Assembly (NCBI RefSeq): GCF_009711405.1
Contig: NZ_SMLW01000659.1
Coordinates: 1 to 39,368 of the forward strand
DNA: 39,368 nt
Direction of reading: 5' to 3'
From: Fulvivirga kasyanovii
Lineage (GTDB): Bacteria > Bacteroidota > Bacteroidia > Cytophagales > Cyclobacteriaceae
The notes beneath the pieces are model-generated. The model searched no databases. It was not told the origin of the DNA and saw only the letters and a list, made by a program, of their open reading frames with translations. The position numbers were made by a program, and so were the translations under genes. Below, piece after piece: positions 33,067-39,368 of the stretch. Positions within the stretch are counted from its first letter, which is position 1. The number at the start of each line of letters is the position of its first letter.

Positions 33067-33524
33067 TGTTGATTGATTGTTTTTCCGTTTTCGTATATAT
33101 TATTATTCTCTATAATTCCATTGATGTCGTTGATCACCTCAAAAAAGACTTTGAGTTTTGAATCCGGGATTTTGGCTCGTACAGCTTCATTGAAGGCTAA
33201 TACGGTTTTCCTTGAAACTTCCTTTTTCTCTTTGCCTTTTTCTGTAAGGTGAATGCGTACAGATCGTTTATCGTTTTCGTCAGGCTTGCGATATACAAGC
33301 CCTTTCTCCTCCATGTTTTTTAGCACACGGGTGAGGCTCCTGGATTCAAGGCCCATTAGCGGGGCGATCTTTGTGGCCGGTGTACCTTCTTTCGAAGAAA
33401 TATTAAGCAGAACAAAACCAATCGAGGTTGTAATCTCCTGCTTCACTGCCTGCTGGTTGTACATTCTGGCTATCGCATGCCAGGCAGTTTTAATATTGTG
33501 GTCAATTGTTTCTTCTCTCTTCAT
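33063..33524 (-). CDS. MarR-family regulator of the fad operon
   Basis: A 153-residue winged-helix protein. The wHTH is at about 45-110, with ATKIAPLMGLESRSLTRVLKNM as the recognition region and DENDKRSVRIHLTEKGKE as the MarR wing motif D-x-R-x3-V-x-L-T-x2-G. It is the first gene of the beta-oxidation operon and overlaps fadN by 4 bp, so it probably represses the operon and is released by a fatty acid or acyl-CoA. The ligand is inference. Two inverted repeats upstream (33547-33573 and 33603-33628) are candidate autoregulatory operators. Confidence 0.9.
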   Translation of the reverse strand: MKREETIDHNIKTAWHAIARMYNQQAVKQEITTSIGFVLLNISSKEGTPATKIAPLMGLESRSLTRVLKNMEEKGLVYRKPDENDKRSVRIHLTEKGKEKKEVSRKTVLAFNEAVRAKIPDSKLKVFFEVINDINGIIENNNIYENGKTINQQ

Positions 33525-33546
33525 TTATTTGTATCTTATATATATC

Positions 33547-33573
33547 GCCAAAGCTTATTTTACTTTCTTTGGC
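33547..33573. promoter_or_regulatory. Candidate MarR operator GCCAAAG-N13-CTTTGGC
   Basis: A perfect 7-bp inverted repeat (33547-33553 and 33567-33573) begins 23 bp upstream of the MarR ATG, over the expected promoter start region of the fad operon. Confidence 0.4.
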
Positions 33574-33602
33574 AACCGGCACCTCGGTATTTGGAACGAT
33601 GG

Positions 33603-33637
33603 ATAACAAATATAATAAAATTTGTTATGCATGCATA
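33603..33637. promoter_or_regulatory. Two overlapping palindromes between MarR and PadR genes
   Basis: ATAACAAAT (33603-33611) and ATTTGTTAT (33620-33628) form a perfect 9-bp inverted repeat with an 8-nt spacer. Immediately overlapping is the perfect 12-bp palindrome TATGCATGCATA (33626-33637). The cluster lies about 80 bp upstream of the MarR gene and 130 bp upstream of the PadR gene, and either regulator could bind it. Confidence 0.45.
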
Positions 33638-33734
33638 CCAATTATGAAGAAATTTTACAGCGCTCCGTTTCCCTCTAATAAGCAGCCAGTTAATTTTTTT
33701 GGAAGAGCCCGTGCAACCTTTTAAATATACCGGC

Positions 33735-33750
33735 GTCTTATACCTAAGAC
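33735..33750. promoter_or_regulatory. Candidate PadR operator GTCTTA-N4-TAAGAC
   Basis: A perfect 6-4-6 inverted repeat ends 19 bp before the PadR start codon, a position suited to autorepression. PadR sites often have a short dyad of this size, but the half-site is not the classic ATGT/ACAT. Confidence 0.35.
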
Positions 33751-33769
33751 TCTAATGTATTAAACACTT

Positions 33770-34105
33770 ATGCATTCAAAAGAATTATTGAAAGGGACAT
33801 TGCAGATGATCATCCTTAAACTTCTTGCCGATGAGGGTAAAATGTATGGCTACGAAATCACACAAAAAGTAAAGGAGTTGTCTGATGGGCAAATGGTGCT
33901 GACGGAAGGGGCGCTCTATCCTACTTTACATAAGCTGGAAGCCGAAGGATTATTGGTTACTGAGAAAGTGGCTATGGGGAAGAGGATAAGAAAATATTAC
34001 CGACTCACTGAAACCGGTCAGTCATCTGTATTGAAAAAGGTAGATGAATTCACGAATTTCATCTATATGATGAGCCGTGTATTGCAAATTAAACCCGCTT
34101 TGTAA
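33770..34105 (+). CDS. PadR-family transcriptional regulator
   Basis: A 111-residue short PadR (subfamily 2) repressor. KGTLQMIILKLLADEGKMYGYEITQKV opens the winged helix, and LTEGALYPTLHKLEAEGLLV is the recognition helix and wing entry, followed by the RKYYRLTETG beta wing and a C-terminal dimerisation helix. Its stop codon overlaps the permease start by one base (TAATG), the usual arrangement in which such PadR proteins control the adjacent FtsX-type permease, often in response to antibiotics or envelope stress. Confidence 0.92.
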   Translation: MHSKELLKGTLQMIILKLLADEGKMYGYEITQKVKELSDGQMVLTEGALYPTLHKLEAEGLLVTEKVAMGKRIRKYYRLTETGQSSVLKKVDEFTNFIYMMSRVLQIKPAL

Positions 34106-36801
34106 TGGAGCTCTCCGATGAACAAATAGATTATATCCAAAAGGATATCAACTACCGGGGCATCGTGCTCGAAGATCTGGAAGAGGAGCTGCTCGACCAT
34201 GTCTGCACACTGGTGGAAGAAAGGATGTCTTCGGGGGAAAGGTTCATTGATGCATATGATGCGGTGATCCAAAGCTTCGGCTCTGATCAGGAAATTCAAC
34301 AGGTTCAAAATCAAACACTCATTTTATCAAATAACAACGCAAAAATCATGTTCAGGAATTACTTCAAAATAGCCATCAGGAGTTTATCCAAGCATAAATT
34401 CTATTCGTTTATTAATGTGGCCGGGCTGGCTGTCGGTTTGGCCTGCTGCATGCTCATTGCCTTATTTGTTGGCGACGAATTAAGCTACGACAGCCATCAT
34501 GAGCATAAAGACAGAATATACCGGGTAGTGAGGCATGGAAGCTTCAACGGAAATGAATTTCATTTTTCTGTTAACCCTGCTCCTTTGGCATCTGCTCTTG
34601 TAGAAGAGCTTCCGGAGGTAGAGAAAGCGGTAAGGTTCCGCAGCCGGGGTACCTATTTGGTTACAACGGATGCTATGACTGAGAGCTTCAAAGAAAACCG
34701 GCTGATCTTCTCCGATCCTGATTTCTTTCAAATATTCAGTGTTCCTCTTATTGAAGGAAGTCCTGAAACGGCCCTGAAAGACCCGATGTCTATAGCTATA
34801 AGCAAAGCCATGGCATCCAAATATTTCGGACAGGAAGATCCTATGGGCAAAACCCTGACACTTGATGGTGACGAGGAGTATCATGTTACGGCTGTATATG
34901 AAGATATGCCCACCAACAGCCATTTGCAATTCGATTTTCTAATGTCGATGTCGTCTCTCGAAGAAAGTAAAAACACTGAGTGGCTCAGTAATAATTTTTT
35001 TACTTACTTCCTGCTTAAGGAGGGTACGGATGCGAAGGTTTTTGAGCAAAAACTGAATGACATGACGGAGCGTCATTTAGAGCCGGAAATCATGGCTTAC
35101 ATCGGCAAGTCTCTGGAAGAGTTTAAGGAAGCCGGTAATTATGTGGTATTTAATATCCAGCCACTGCAAGATGTCTATCTCTATTCAAATTTTATTTTTG
35201 ATATTGGCCCAACGGGAGACATTACCTATGTATACCTGTTTGCGGCTGTTGCCATTTTTATTCTGGTCATTGCCTGTATCAATTTCATGAACTTATCCAC
35301 AGCCAGATCTTCTAACCGTGCAAAAGAAGTGGGTGTACGTAAGGTGTTAGGTTCATTCCGCTCTCATTTGATCAAGCAATTTCTTCTCGAAACTATTCTA
35401 CTCTGCCTGGTGGCTTTTGTTATAGCAATCGCTCTGGCTTCCATGGCCATTCCTTTCTTCAATGATTTGGCCGGTAAATCCATTGAGATACCACTTGGCA
35501 GCCCAATTTTTTATGGGGTCATATTTCTATGCGCTCTTTTCATTGGCCTTTTGGCTGGCGTTTATCCTGCCTTCTTCCTAAGTGCCTTTAAGCCCATCAA
35601 CGTTTTGAAGGGAAAGCTAGCCCTGGGTACCGGTAGTAGCCTGATCAGAAGTGGCTTAGTAATCTTTCAGTTTTTTATCAGCATTTTGTTGATCATAGCT
35701 ACTGCTACGGTTTATCAACAATTGAATTTTATTCAAAATAAAAAGTTGGGGTTCGCCAAAGACCAGGTATTGATTATCGGCGATGCTTATATGCTCAATG
35801 AAAAGATTGATCCGTTTAAAAAGGAAATAGAGCAGCTCCCTCAAATTACAAGTGCGTCTTTATCAGGCTACCTGCCGGTGCATGGATATAACCGCAGTGA
35901 CATCAGCTTCTGGGAAGATGGTCAGGAGCCTTCTCAGAACAATATGGTAAATATGCAGATCTGGAGGGTGGACGAGGATTATATCTCCACATTGGGAATG
36001 GAATTGATAGATGGTCGTAATTTCAATGAAGAGCTGGCGTCTGATTCCAATGCTATAATTCTTAATGAAGCAGCATTCAGAGCCTACGGATTTAAGAAGT
36101 CAAGTGATAACCATGGCCTGCTTACTTTCCATTTTGACGGCGAAACAGGGGTGGTCTCCAAGGATGTTTATGACAAGTATAATGTTATCGGCGTTGTCAG
36201 GGATTTTCATTTTGAATCCATGAAAGAAGACATTAGCCCGGTCGGCTTATCTCTTGGTCGCAATACCAGTGTGATCTCCGTGAAGTTTGCTACGGAAGAC
36301 ATACAAAACGTATTAGCTTCGGTGGAAGATACATGGAAAAAATTCGCACCTGAGCTGCCTTTTAATTATTCGTTTCTGGATAGTGATTTTGGCACCATGT
36401 ACAAAACAGAAAAACGTGTAGCGACGGTATTCACCGTATTCTCAGGGCTGGCCGTTTTTATTGGCTGCCTCGGCTTGTTTGCTCTGGCAGCTTTTATGGC
36501 CGAGCAGCGGACCAAGGAAATTGGTATCCGCAAAGTGCTGGGTGCTTCGGTTGGCGGAATAGTATTCATGCTATCCAAAGAGTTTAGCAAACTGATCATC
36601 GTGGCTTTTGTTATTGCAGTGCCTTTGGCCTGGTGGGCATCTTCGCAATGGCTGAGTAACTACAGCTATAAAGTGGAGATTGGTTTAGGGCTATATCTTG
36701 TCGCCGGGTTGATCGCTTTTGTTATCGCCTGGCTCACGGTGGGTTATCAATCTGTCAAGGCTGCGCGTTCCAACCCTGTCAATTCTTTGAGAAATGAATA
36801 A
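34105..36801 (+). CDS. FtsX/MacB-type ABC permease with N-terminal prefix domain
   Basis: An 898-residue inner-membrane protein. Residues 1-80 form a soluble helical prefix domain (LEDLEEELLDHVCTLVEERM), typical of permeases encoded next to PadR regulators. Then come TM1 (about 100-122), a MacB-like periplasmic domain (125-365), three FtsX helices (about 372-500), a second TM plus periplasmic domain (510-765) and three final helices (about 770-895). Both FtsX domains carry KEVGVRKVLG- and KEIGIRKVLG-type coupling motifs. No ATPase gene is adjacent, so a partner ATPase must come from elsewhere. A lipoprotein- or peptide-related mechanotransmission role is inferred from the family. Confidence 0.9.
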   Translation: MELSDEQIDYIQKDINYRGIVLEDLEEELLDHVCTLVEERMSSGERFIDAYDAVIQSFGSDQEIQQVQNQTLILSNNNAKIMFRNYFKIAIRSLSKHKFYSFINVAGLAVGLACCMLIALFVGDELSYDSHHEHKDRIYRVVRHGSFNGNEFHFSVNPAPLASALVEELPEVEKAVRFRSRGTYLVTTDAMTESFKENRLIFSDPDFFQIFSVPLIEGSPETALKDPMSIAISKAMASKYFGQEDPMGKTLTLDGDEEYHVTAVYEDMPTNSHLQFDFLMSMSSLEESKNTEWLSNNFFTYFLLKEGTDAKVFEQKLNDMTERHLEPEIMAYIGKSLEEFKEAGNYVVFNIQPLQDVYLYSNFIFDIGPTGDITYVYLFAAVAIFILVIACINFMNLSTARSSNRAKEVGVRKVLGSFRSHLIKQFLLETILLCLVAFVIAIALASMAIPFFNDLAGKSIEIPLGSPIFYGVIFLCALFIGLLAGVYPAFFLSAFKPINVLKGKLALGTGSSLIRSGLVIFQFFISILLIIATATVYQQLNFIQNKKLGFAKDQVLIIGDAYMLNEKIDPFKKEIEQLPQITSASLSGYLPVHGYNRSDISFWEDGQEPSQNNMVNMQIWRVDEDYISTLGMELIDGRNFNEELASDSNAIILNEAAFRAYGFKKSSDNHGLLTFHFDGETGVVSKDVYDKYNVIGVVRDFHFESMKEDISPVGLSLGRNTSVISVKFATEDIQNVLASVEDTWKKFAPELPFNYSFLDSDFGTMYKTEKRVATVFTVFSGLAVFIGCLGLFALAAFMAEQRTKEIGIRKVLGASVGGIVFMLSKEFSKLIIVAFVIAVPLAWWASSQWLSNYSYKVEIGLGLYLVAGLIAFVIAWLTVGYQSVKAARSNPVNSLRNE

Positions 36802-36810
36802 ATTTATTGA

Positions 36811-36843
36811 GATTTTCAGGGTTGTTGTTAAATCCTGAAAATC
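36811..36843 (+). terminator. Terminator after the permease gene
   Basis: GATTTTCAGG (36811-36820) and CCTGAAAATC (36834-36843) form a perfect 10-bp stem with a 13-nt loop, followed by CCCCTTTT. It separates the permease from the Crp/Fnr gene, whose ATG is 10 bp further on. Confidence 0.65.
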
Positions 36844-36852
36844 CCCCTTTTA

Positions 36853-37428
36853 ATGTTTAAGCTACTCAAGGATAAATTAATTTCAGAAGGTTGTTTCAAT
36901 GCCGGCCAAATAGAAGAGCTTCTCTCCTACTTTCAGCCTTTAGCCACCGAAAAGGGACAGATCCTGCTACACAAAGGGGAAACGTCGAGGTATTTATATT
37001 TTATCAACAAAGGTTGTTTGCGGGTATTCTGTATTCAGCCCGATGGTAAGGAGTCTACCCGCTTTTTTGCCTTTGAAGGGAGGTTTGGAACGGCATTTCC
37101 AAGTTTTATTTTACAACAACCTTCTGTTGCACTGATTGATACTGTGGATAAGTCTGAGTTATTAAGAATCAACTATTCTGATTTTCAGGCATTGCTTGCA
37201 ACGGTGCCTGGCTGGGAAACTTTATATCGCAAAGAGCTGGAACGCGATTATGTGGATAGCATTCTTCGTATAGAATCGTTCGTGACGATGAACGCGGCTG
37301 AAAGGTATCAGCGGATATTACAGCATGAGCCTCATTTGATCCATCGACTGCCAAACCGGATCGTGGCCAGTTACATGGGAATATCACAGGAAACTTTGAG
37401 CCGGTTGAAATCAGATCGCCGTTTTTGA
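36853..37428 (+). CDS. Crp/Fnr-family transcriptional regulator
   Basis: A 191-residue protein with an N-terminal cyclic-nucleotide-binding beta-barrel (about 10-125: KGQILLHKGETSRYLYFINKGC and a following FCIQPDGKESTRFFAFEG segment) and a short C-terminal HTH ending in PNRIVASYMGISQETLSRLK. The barrel lacks the Arg/Ser cAMP pocket motif of E. coli CRP, as is usual in the Bacteroidota members of this family, so the ligand is unknown. No Fe-S cysteine cluster is seen. It is 60 bp upstream of the alpha/beta hydrolase gene on the same strand and may regulate it. Confidence 0.88.
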   Translation: MFKLLKDKLISEGCFNAGQIEELLSYFQPLATEKGQILLHKGETSRYLYFINKGCLRVFCIQPDGKESTRFFAFEGRFGTAFPSFILQQPSVALIDTVDKSELLRINYSDFQALLATVPGWETLYRKELERDYVDSILRIESFVTMNAAERYQRILQHEPHLIHRLPNRIVASYMGISQETLSRLKSDRRF

Positions 37429-37488
37429 CATTTGTCAATGTTTCTTACTGCTCAAGTCGGTACCTATGCAAAATAAAAAGTATCCGAT

Positions 37489-38526
37489 ATGCATAAAGTA
37501 CTACCCATTATAGTCTTTGTATTTTTCACGTGTAACGCAGGCGCCCAATCTTATATAGGTCAGCAAACTTTGGAATTATACGACCAGTCCAGGAGCCGGC
37601 CTGTAATTACTGAGATCTGGTACCCAAGCTATAAAGCTCCCATAGAAGCTGATGTAAAATTCAAGACACCTTTTGTAAGGGAAACAACCACGCGAAATGC
37701 TCCCCTACCTGAAAAGAAACTGCCACTGATTATGTTATCCCACGGCACGGGTGGCGGAAGGCTCACTTTGGAGTGGCTGGCTGCAGGGCTTGTGAAGCAG
37801 GGATACATGGTAGCTGCGGTGGATCACTGGGGAAATACTTTCGATAACAAAATCCCGGAGCAATTCCTTAAATTCTGGGAACGGCCCAAAGACATTTCTT
37901 TTGCCACCACAGCACTGCTGTCTGATGATAAAATCGGCCAGACGATTGATAAGGAAAAAATCGTGGTAGCCGGTTTTTCCCTTGGCGGCTTTACGGCTAT
38001 TGCTCTTTCAGGAGCCATGCTGGATTATGAACAGCTCATGGCATTCACCGGCTCTGAAAAAGGTGAGAAAGAGGCAGATATTCCTGAGCTGCACGATTTA
38101 CCAGATTTGTTGAAAAATGAGGCATTTATGGAAAAGCTTTTGGAGGAGTACAAAAACTCCGGATCACTAGCAGATCACCGCATCAAAGCAACTCTGGCTA
38201 TTGCACCGGCGCTGGGGCAAGGCTTCAAAAATGAGGAACAAGTCCGAAGCATTAACATTCCTGTTTTCATCATAGGAGCAGAAGGCGACGAAATAGCTCC
38301 TATAGAAACCAATGCTGCCCATTACCATCAGCTCATTGAGGGATCTGGTTTTTTCCTGTTTGAAGGTGAGGTTGGTCATTATGTTTTTCTCAACGAGACC
38401 CATGTGCCCATGACGGGTGACGCTGCAATATTCTTTAGGGATCACGCCACCGTAGATAGAAATCAGGTACACCAGAAAACGATCGAGTTATCCACAGCGT
38501 TTTTTGAGAAGTGTATAAAGGATTAG
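37489..38526 (+). CDS. Exported alpha/beta hydrolase (dienelactone/PAF-acetylhydrolase-like)
   Basis: A 345-residue serine hydrolase with a signal peptide (MHKVLPIIVFVFFTCNAGA, cut before QSY). The oxyanion region is LIMLSHGTGGG, the nucleophile is Ser164 in AGFSLGGFTA, the acid is probably Asp267 in GAEGDEIAP and the His is His297 in VGHYVFL. A helical lid insert lies at about 180-230. The triad is complete, so it should hydrolyse an ester or lactone in the periplasm. The substrate is not evident. It is preceded by a Crp/Fnr gene and followed by a strong hairpin. Confidence 0.87.
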   Translation: MHKVLPIIVFVFFTCNAGAQSYIGQQTLELYDQSRSRPVITEIWYPSYKAPIEADVKFKTPFVRETTTRNAPLPEKKLPLIMLSHGTGGGRLTLEWLAAGLVKQGYMVAAVDHWGNTFDNKIPEQFLKFWERPKDISFATTALLSDDKIGQTIDKEKIVVAGFSLGGFTAIALSGAMLDYEQLMAFTGSEKGEKEADIPELHDLPDLLKNEAFMEKLLEEYKNSGSLADHRIKATLAIAPALGQGFKNEEQVRSINIPVFIIGAEGDEIAPIETNAAHYHQLIEGSGFFLFEGEVGHYVFLNETHVPMTGDAAIFFRDHATVDRNQVHQKTIELSTAFFEKCIKD

Positions 38527-38532
38527 CAAGAT

Positions 38533-38561
38533 GTTGCCGCAGAGTTTGCTTCTGCGGCAAC
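38533..38561. terminator. Hairpin between convergent genes
   Basis: GTTGCCGCAGA (38533-38543) and TCTGCGGCAAC (38551-38561) form a perfect GC-rich 11-bp stem with a 7-nt loop between the hydrolase and the excalibur lipoprotein genes. There is no long T tail on either side, so it may act as a bidirectional terminator or as an mRNA 3'-end stabiliser. Confidence 0.65.
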
Positions 38562-38575
38562 TTACCCCAAGTGGA

Positions 38576-38902
38576 TCAACTACATTTGCAGCCGGAGCCT
38601 GTAACCCATTGGCAACAGGATCCGCCACACTCATTTTTGTTCTTACCCGAACACCCGCAGTTTGCTGTCGTGGGACAGCCGCTGCTTCCTGAGCCGGAAG
38701 TCCCTTGTTCACATGCTACCCCATCATTATCGGCATCCAGGTCGCCGTGGCATTTTGGGTTAGCATTGTAGGCCGCCTGGGCATCAGCCTGGCTGGCGTA
38801 GTCTGCACAATTGGTATCAGGACAGCTGCTCTCTTCTGCTGTACATCCCGAAAAACATAATGCCCCTGCAAACACCATTAGTAATAGAAATATTCTGTTC
38901 AT
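38576..38902 (-). CDS. Excalibur-domain lipoprotein with Cys-rich tail
   Basis: A 108-residue protein. The ATG at 38902 is preferred over 38923 because AGGAG lies 5 nt before it and the signal peptide starts there. The lipobox is FSGC with Cys20 lipidated. Residues 33-65 fit the excalibur calcium-binding motif, ending in DLDADNDGVACE. The remaining 40 residues carry eight Cys in the pattern C-x-C-x7-C-x3-CC-x6-C-x-C preceded by one more Cys, including CGCSGKNKNECGG and CCQW. The tail could be disulphide-bonded or metal-binding. It is probably an envelope lipoprotein. Function is unknown. Confidence 0.78.
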   Translation of the reverse strand: MNRIFLLLMVFAGALCFSGCTAEESSCPDTNCADYASQADAQAAYNANPKCHGDLDADNDGVACEQGTSGSGSSGCPTTANCGCSGKNKNECGGSCCQWVTGSGCKCS

Positions 38903-38988
38903 GATTTCTCCTTTTTCAGCCAATTAAGACTGATGGAGGGTGTTTGGGAAATTTGTTTTCCGGGTGGTGGGGTTTGGTTTCCGAGTGA

Positions 38989-39368
38989 TTATTGCTCATG
39001 GAGCATAACCAATTCCCGTCTCTTTACTATAGCCACCACTTCAACGGCAACATTCAACCCATATAATGTAGAAGGATTTTTTATACCAAGGTAAATGAGG
39101 AAATTGGGATGAAACTCTAATTCAACAATTCCGGATTTAAAATTCTTTCTTGTTCCCTCAGTATAGTACCTAAACTCTTGCTTTGATTCAAATAGATTTA
39201 AATTATCGTGGTTCACTAAATATATATCACAATAATCAGATCCAGGGGGTTGAGTCAACTGGTCTATTCCAAAGCTTAAAGTACCTGTTCCGTCAATAAA
39301 AATTTTAGATAAATCTGATACTAGGCTAAGGTTTTGCTTTACTTTATTATTTTCCTCCTCACTTCTCT
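38989..39368 (-). CDS. Partial gene running off the right edge, unknown function
   Basis: The reading frame ends with a stop at 38989 and stays open to the window end, so the true start lies outside. A TTG at 39258 is an internal Leu (GIDQLTQPPGSDY), not a start. About 126 residues are visible, with IFIDGTGTLSFGIDQ, YCDIYLVNHDNLNLFES and GIVELEFHPNFLIYLG segments suggesting mixed alpha/beta or beta-rich structure. No domain is recognised. It lies 86 bp upstream of the excalibur lipoprotein gene on the same strand. Confidence 0.6.
   Translation of the reverse strand, partial: RSEEENNKVKQNLSLVSDLSKIFIDGTGTLSFGIDQLTQPPGSDYCDIYLVNHDNLNLFESKQEFRYYTEGTRKNFKSGIVELEFHPNFLIYLGIKNPSTLYGLNVAVEVVAIVKRRELVMLHEQ

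Noticed and set aside
33506-33724. Open frame of 72 codons in the MarR-PadR intergenic region
   Set aside because: It overlaps the MarR gene start, has no recognisable protein character and covers the operator dyads, so it is treated as non-coding.
38903-38923. Upstream ATG for the excalibur lipoprotein (7 extra residues)
   Set aside because: A good SD sequence and the start of the signal peptide both support the ATG at 38902.

Overview
The window looks like chromosomal DNA of a free-living member of the Bacteroidota, probably Cytophagales (Fulvivirga-like). The genus is a guess. The phylum rests on the T9SS-type C-terminal sorting module of a secreted pectinesterase, promoter-like TTG-N19-TAnnTTTG sequences, several Bacteroidota-typical families (paired DUF3857 transglutaminase-like proteins, DUF6134, PadR plus prefix-domain FtsX permease) and lipoproteins with ASC/SGC lipoboxes. 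No phage, insertion sequence, CRISPR array, rRNA or tRNA was recognised.

Layout. 1-5.6 kb: an ABC exporter and a Fur-family regulator in one minus-strand operon, a divergent tandem universal stress protein, then gpmI coupled to a small lipoprotein gene. 5.6-9.5 kb: two overlapping DUF3857/transglutaminase-like genes, one of which has lost its catalytic residues. 9.6-13.9 kb: radA and a UPF0316 membrane protein on the plus strand, facing a PLP enzyme and an M20 peptidase gene that overlap by 4 bp. 13.9-16.2 kb: an ECF sigma factor, a one-TM probable anti-sigma factor and a DUF4097-like surface protein, with overlapping reading frames. 16.3-19.5 kb: a plus-strand run with a DUF6134 protein, a sterol-desaturase-family hydroxylase overlapping a VOC protein, and a secreted protein of unknown function. 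19.5-24.7 kb: a 1328-residue secreted pectinesterase, a 630-bp intergenic region with a LacI-type operator on one side and a sigma54-like promoter on the other, and a small basic secreted protein. 24.7-26.8 kb: divergent App1-type phosphatase and diacylglycerol-kinase-like lipid kinase. 27.0-33.5 kb: a fatty-acid beta-oxidation cluster (MarR regulator, FadN-like bifunctional enzyme, thiolase, acyl-CoA dehydrogenase) with a four-helix-bundle gene between fadN and the thiolase. 33.8-38.5 kb: PadR regulator plus FtsX/MacB permease, a Crp/Fnr regulator and an alpha/beta hydrolase. 38.5 kb to the end: a Cys-rich excalibur lipoprotein and a gene cut by the window edge.

Most of the window is ordinary core and envelope metabolism. 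The strongest unusual signal is a repeat family around the four-helix-bundle gene. The gene is bracketed almost exactly by 24-bp imperfect inverted repeats. The left one extends into a 34-bp element that recurs, 32/34 identical and inverted, 3.3 kb away beyond the acyl-CoA dehydrogenase gene. This looks like a small dispersed element inserted in the fad operon. Other points of interest are the operator inside the pectinesterase promoter, the palindromes between the MarR and PadR genes, the non-ATG start of the App1 gene and the inactivated transglutaminase paralogue.
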